Assembly: GCA_964247975.1 (NCBI GenBank)
Contig: CAXTWH010000003.1
Span: 1 to 64,000 of the forward strand
Direction of reading: 5' to 3'
Length of the DNA: 64,000 bases
DNA from: KBS-96 sp964247975
GTDB lineage: Bacteria; Acidobacteriota; Terriglobia; Bryobacterales; Bryobacteraceae
The notes beneath the pieces were generated by a model. It was not told the origin of the DNA. It saw only the letters and a list, made by a program, of their open reading frames with translations, and did no database searches. Below are positions 63,406 to 64,000 of the stretch, one piece after another; within the stretch, counting starts at the first letter, position 1; the number at the start of each line of letters is the position of its first letter. The translations under genes were made by a program, and so were the position numbers.

Positions 63406-64000
63406 TTACCTCAGAGTCTGGTTGAGCAGCCGGGCTAAGCGCAAACCGCCTTTGGCTAACTGATCGCGGACAACCGGCTTCATGTCGTTGATGTACAGAG
63501 TATCAATGTAAGGGCGAAAGTTGGCGATTTCTCCCGGAGCGGTGCGGCAGCTTTGGGGAAACACGACGGGTTGGAGCGGAATGTGCAATCGCCCGTAAAT
63601 CTGTTCTTTCGCCAATTCGTGAGACTCCCAAGCCCATTTTTCCGGATCGCCTTTGGCCCAACTCTTGCGCTCGCCGCCGGAAAGCCGTCCGATGTAGCCT
63701 TCCAAGCTGTCGGATAAGGCCGCATCGTTGGGAGCCATTGTTTTCACAATGCCGCCGTCCCACAAAGCATGAAGGTTTTTAGCGGTTTCAAAAGTTTGAA
63801 TATGCTCGCAATTGCCGCCCAGGTCGGCATCGGCCGCGGCATGTAACGGCTGGCTCACATCCCCAACAAAATGAATCAGATAGCGGAGCGCGTCTTTGTC
63901 GCTGACGCCGGTGGGAGTTCGCTTCGCCAGCTGGCGGGTAAACAGGTCAATGCGGGCCGTGACGCAGTTGTTTTCCGGGCAGCGTTTCGGAATGTCCTTT
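63406..64000 (-). CDS. S1/P1 nuclease (5' end outside the window)
   Basis: About 198 codons of the C-terminal part of an S1/P1-type zinc nuclease, a secreted enzyme that cuts single-stranded DNA and RNA. The frame is open to the window end and gives ALRYLIHFVGDVSQPLHAAA then DADLGGN, the family's central zinc-ligand region. Later parts are NLHALWDGGIV (His and Asp ligands), WAWESHELAKEQIYG and GLRLARLLNQTL at the C-terminus. The internal GTG at 63858 is not the real start. The 5' zinc ligands, and the signal peptide, would lie beyond 64000. Confidence 0.9.
   Translation of the reverse strand, partial: KDIPKRCPENNCVTARIDLFTRQLAKRTPTGVSDKDALRYLIHFVGDVSQPLHAAADADLGGNCEHIQTFETAKNLHALWDGGIVKTMAPNDAALSDSLEGYIGRLSGGERKSWAKGDPEKWAWESHELAKEQIYGRLHIPLQPVVFPQSCRTAPGEIANFRPYIDTLYINDMKPVVRDQLAKGGLRLARLLNQTLR

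Noticed and set aside
1..64000. CRISPR arrays, prophage, insertion sequences, rRNA
   Set aside because: No regular direct repeats with spacers, no transposase, integrase or phage structural genes, and no rRNA sequence were seen.

Overview
The window looks like a scaffold from an Acidobacteriota genome, most likely of the Solibacteres/Bryobacterales kind. Support for this is the set of long Oar-type TonB-dependent receptors with an N-terminal carboxypeptidase-regulatory-like domain, an FG-GAP/ASPIC-UnbV protein next to a TPR protein, a cytochrome c fused to a PHM-like copper monooxygenase, a FGE-domain enzyme, GH43 and GH15 hydrolases, a hopanoid-type HpnB glycosyltransferase and a moderate GC content. 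The assignment is inferred from gene content only. A run of ten N at 31521-31530 is a scaffold gap.

Region by region. 1-3.3 kb: tRNA-Gly(TCC) with encoded CCA, a complete nikR, and convergent to it a heavily decayed TonB-dependent receptor whose upstream region still carries a NikR-like operator (GTGCTAC-N14-GTAGCAC). 3.3-15.4 kb: outer-membrane nutrient region with an ASPIC/UnbV protein, a TPR protein, a full Oar-type receptor, a TIM-barrel-like/FGE fusion enzyme, and a second Oar-type receptor interrupted by one in-frame TAA. 15.4-25.6 kb: tRNA-Thr(TGT) and sugar or general metabolism (enolase-superfamily dehydratase, Nudix hydrolase, phosphohexomutase, MFS transporter, 3-hydroxyacyl-CoA dehydrogenase, GH43, sugar isomerase/epimerase-like protein). 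25.6-28.6 kb: copper-flavoured group (cytochrome c-PHM fusion, secreted heavy-metal-binding protein, small cytochrome c). 28.7-34.2 kb: BON protein, GH15, SDR across the gap, a membrane-anchored degenerate MPN-like protein and a secreted CAP protein.

34.2-44.0 kb is the most coherent block: one minus-strand operon of ten tightly packed or overlapping genes, in transcription order ctaC (cytochrome c-fused subunit II), ctaD, ctaE, a polytopic membrane protein, a diheme cytochrome c lipoprotein, a Rieske protein, cytochrome b fused to cytochrome c, a CtaG-polyferredoxin fusion and a YtkA/FixH-like protein. It reads as a quinol:cytochrome c reductase plus caa3-type oxidase encoded together, with its own copper-handling module at the 3' end.

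44.1-64 kb: glutaminyl cyclase, two small secreted proteins, hpnB, an agmatine-to-putrescine pair (aguA, aguB, translationally coupled), an MGDG-synthase-like glycosyltransferase, PAP2 phosphatase, proline dehydrogenase, penicillin-binding protein 1A, a DUF4342-like protein, a tandem M16 peptidase, a third Oar-type receptor, an OsmC protein, a nitroreductase and the 3' part of an S1/P1 nuclease cut by the window end. No CRISPR array, phage, insertion sequence or rRNA was seen. The observations I would look at first are the CtaG-polyferredoxin fusion in the bc-caa3 operon, the NikR operator in front of a dead receptor gene, and the single-stop receptor at 12066-15329.
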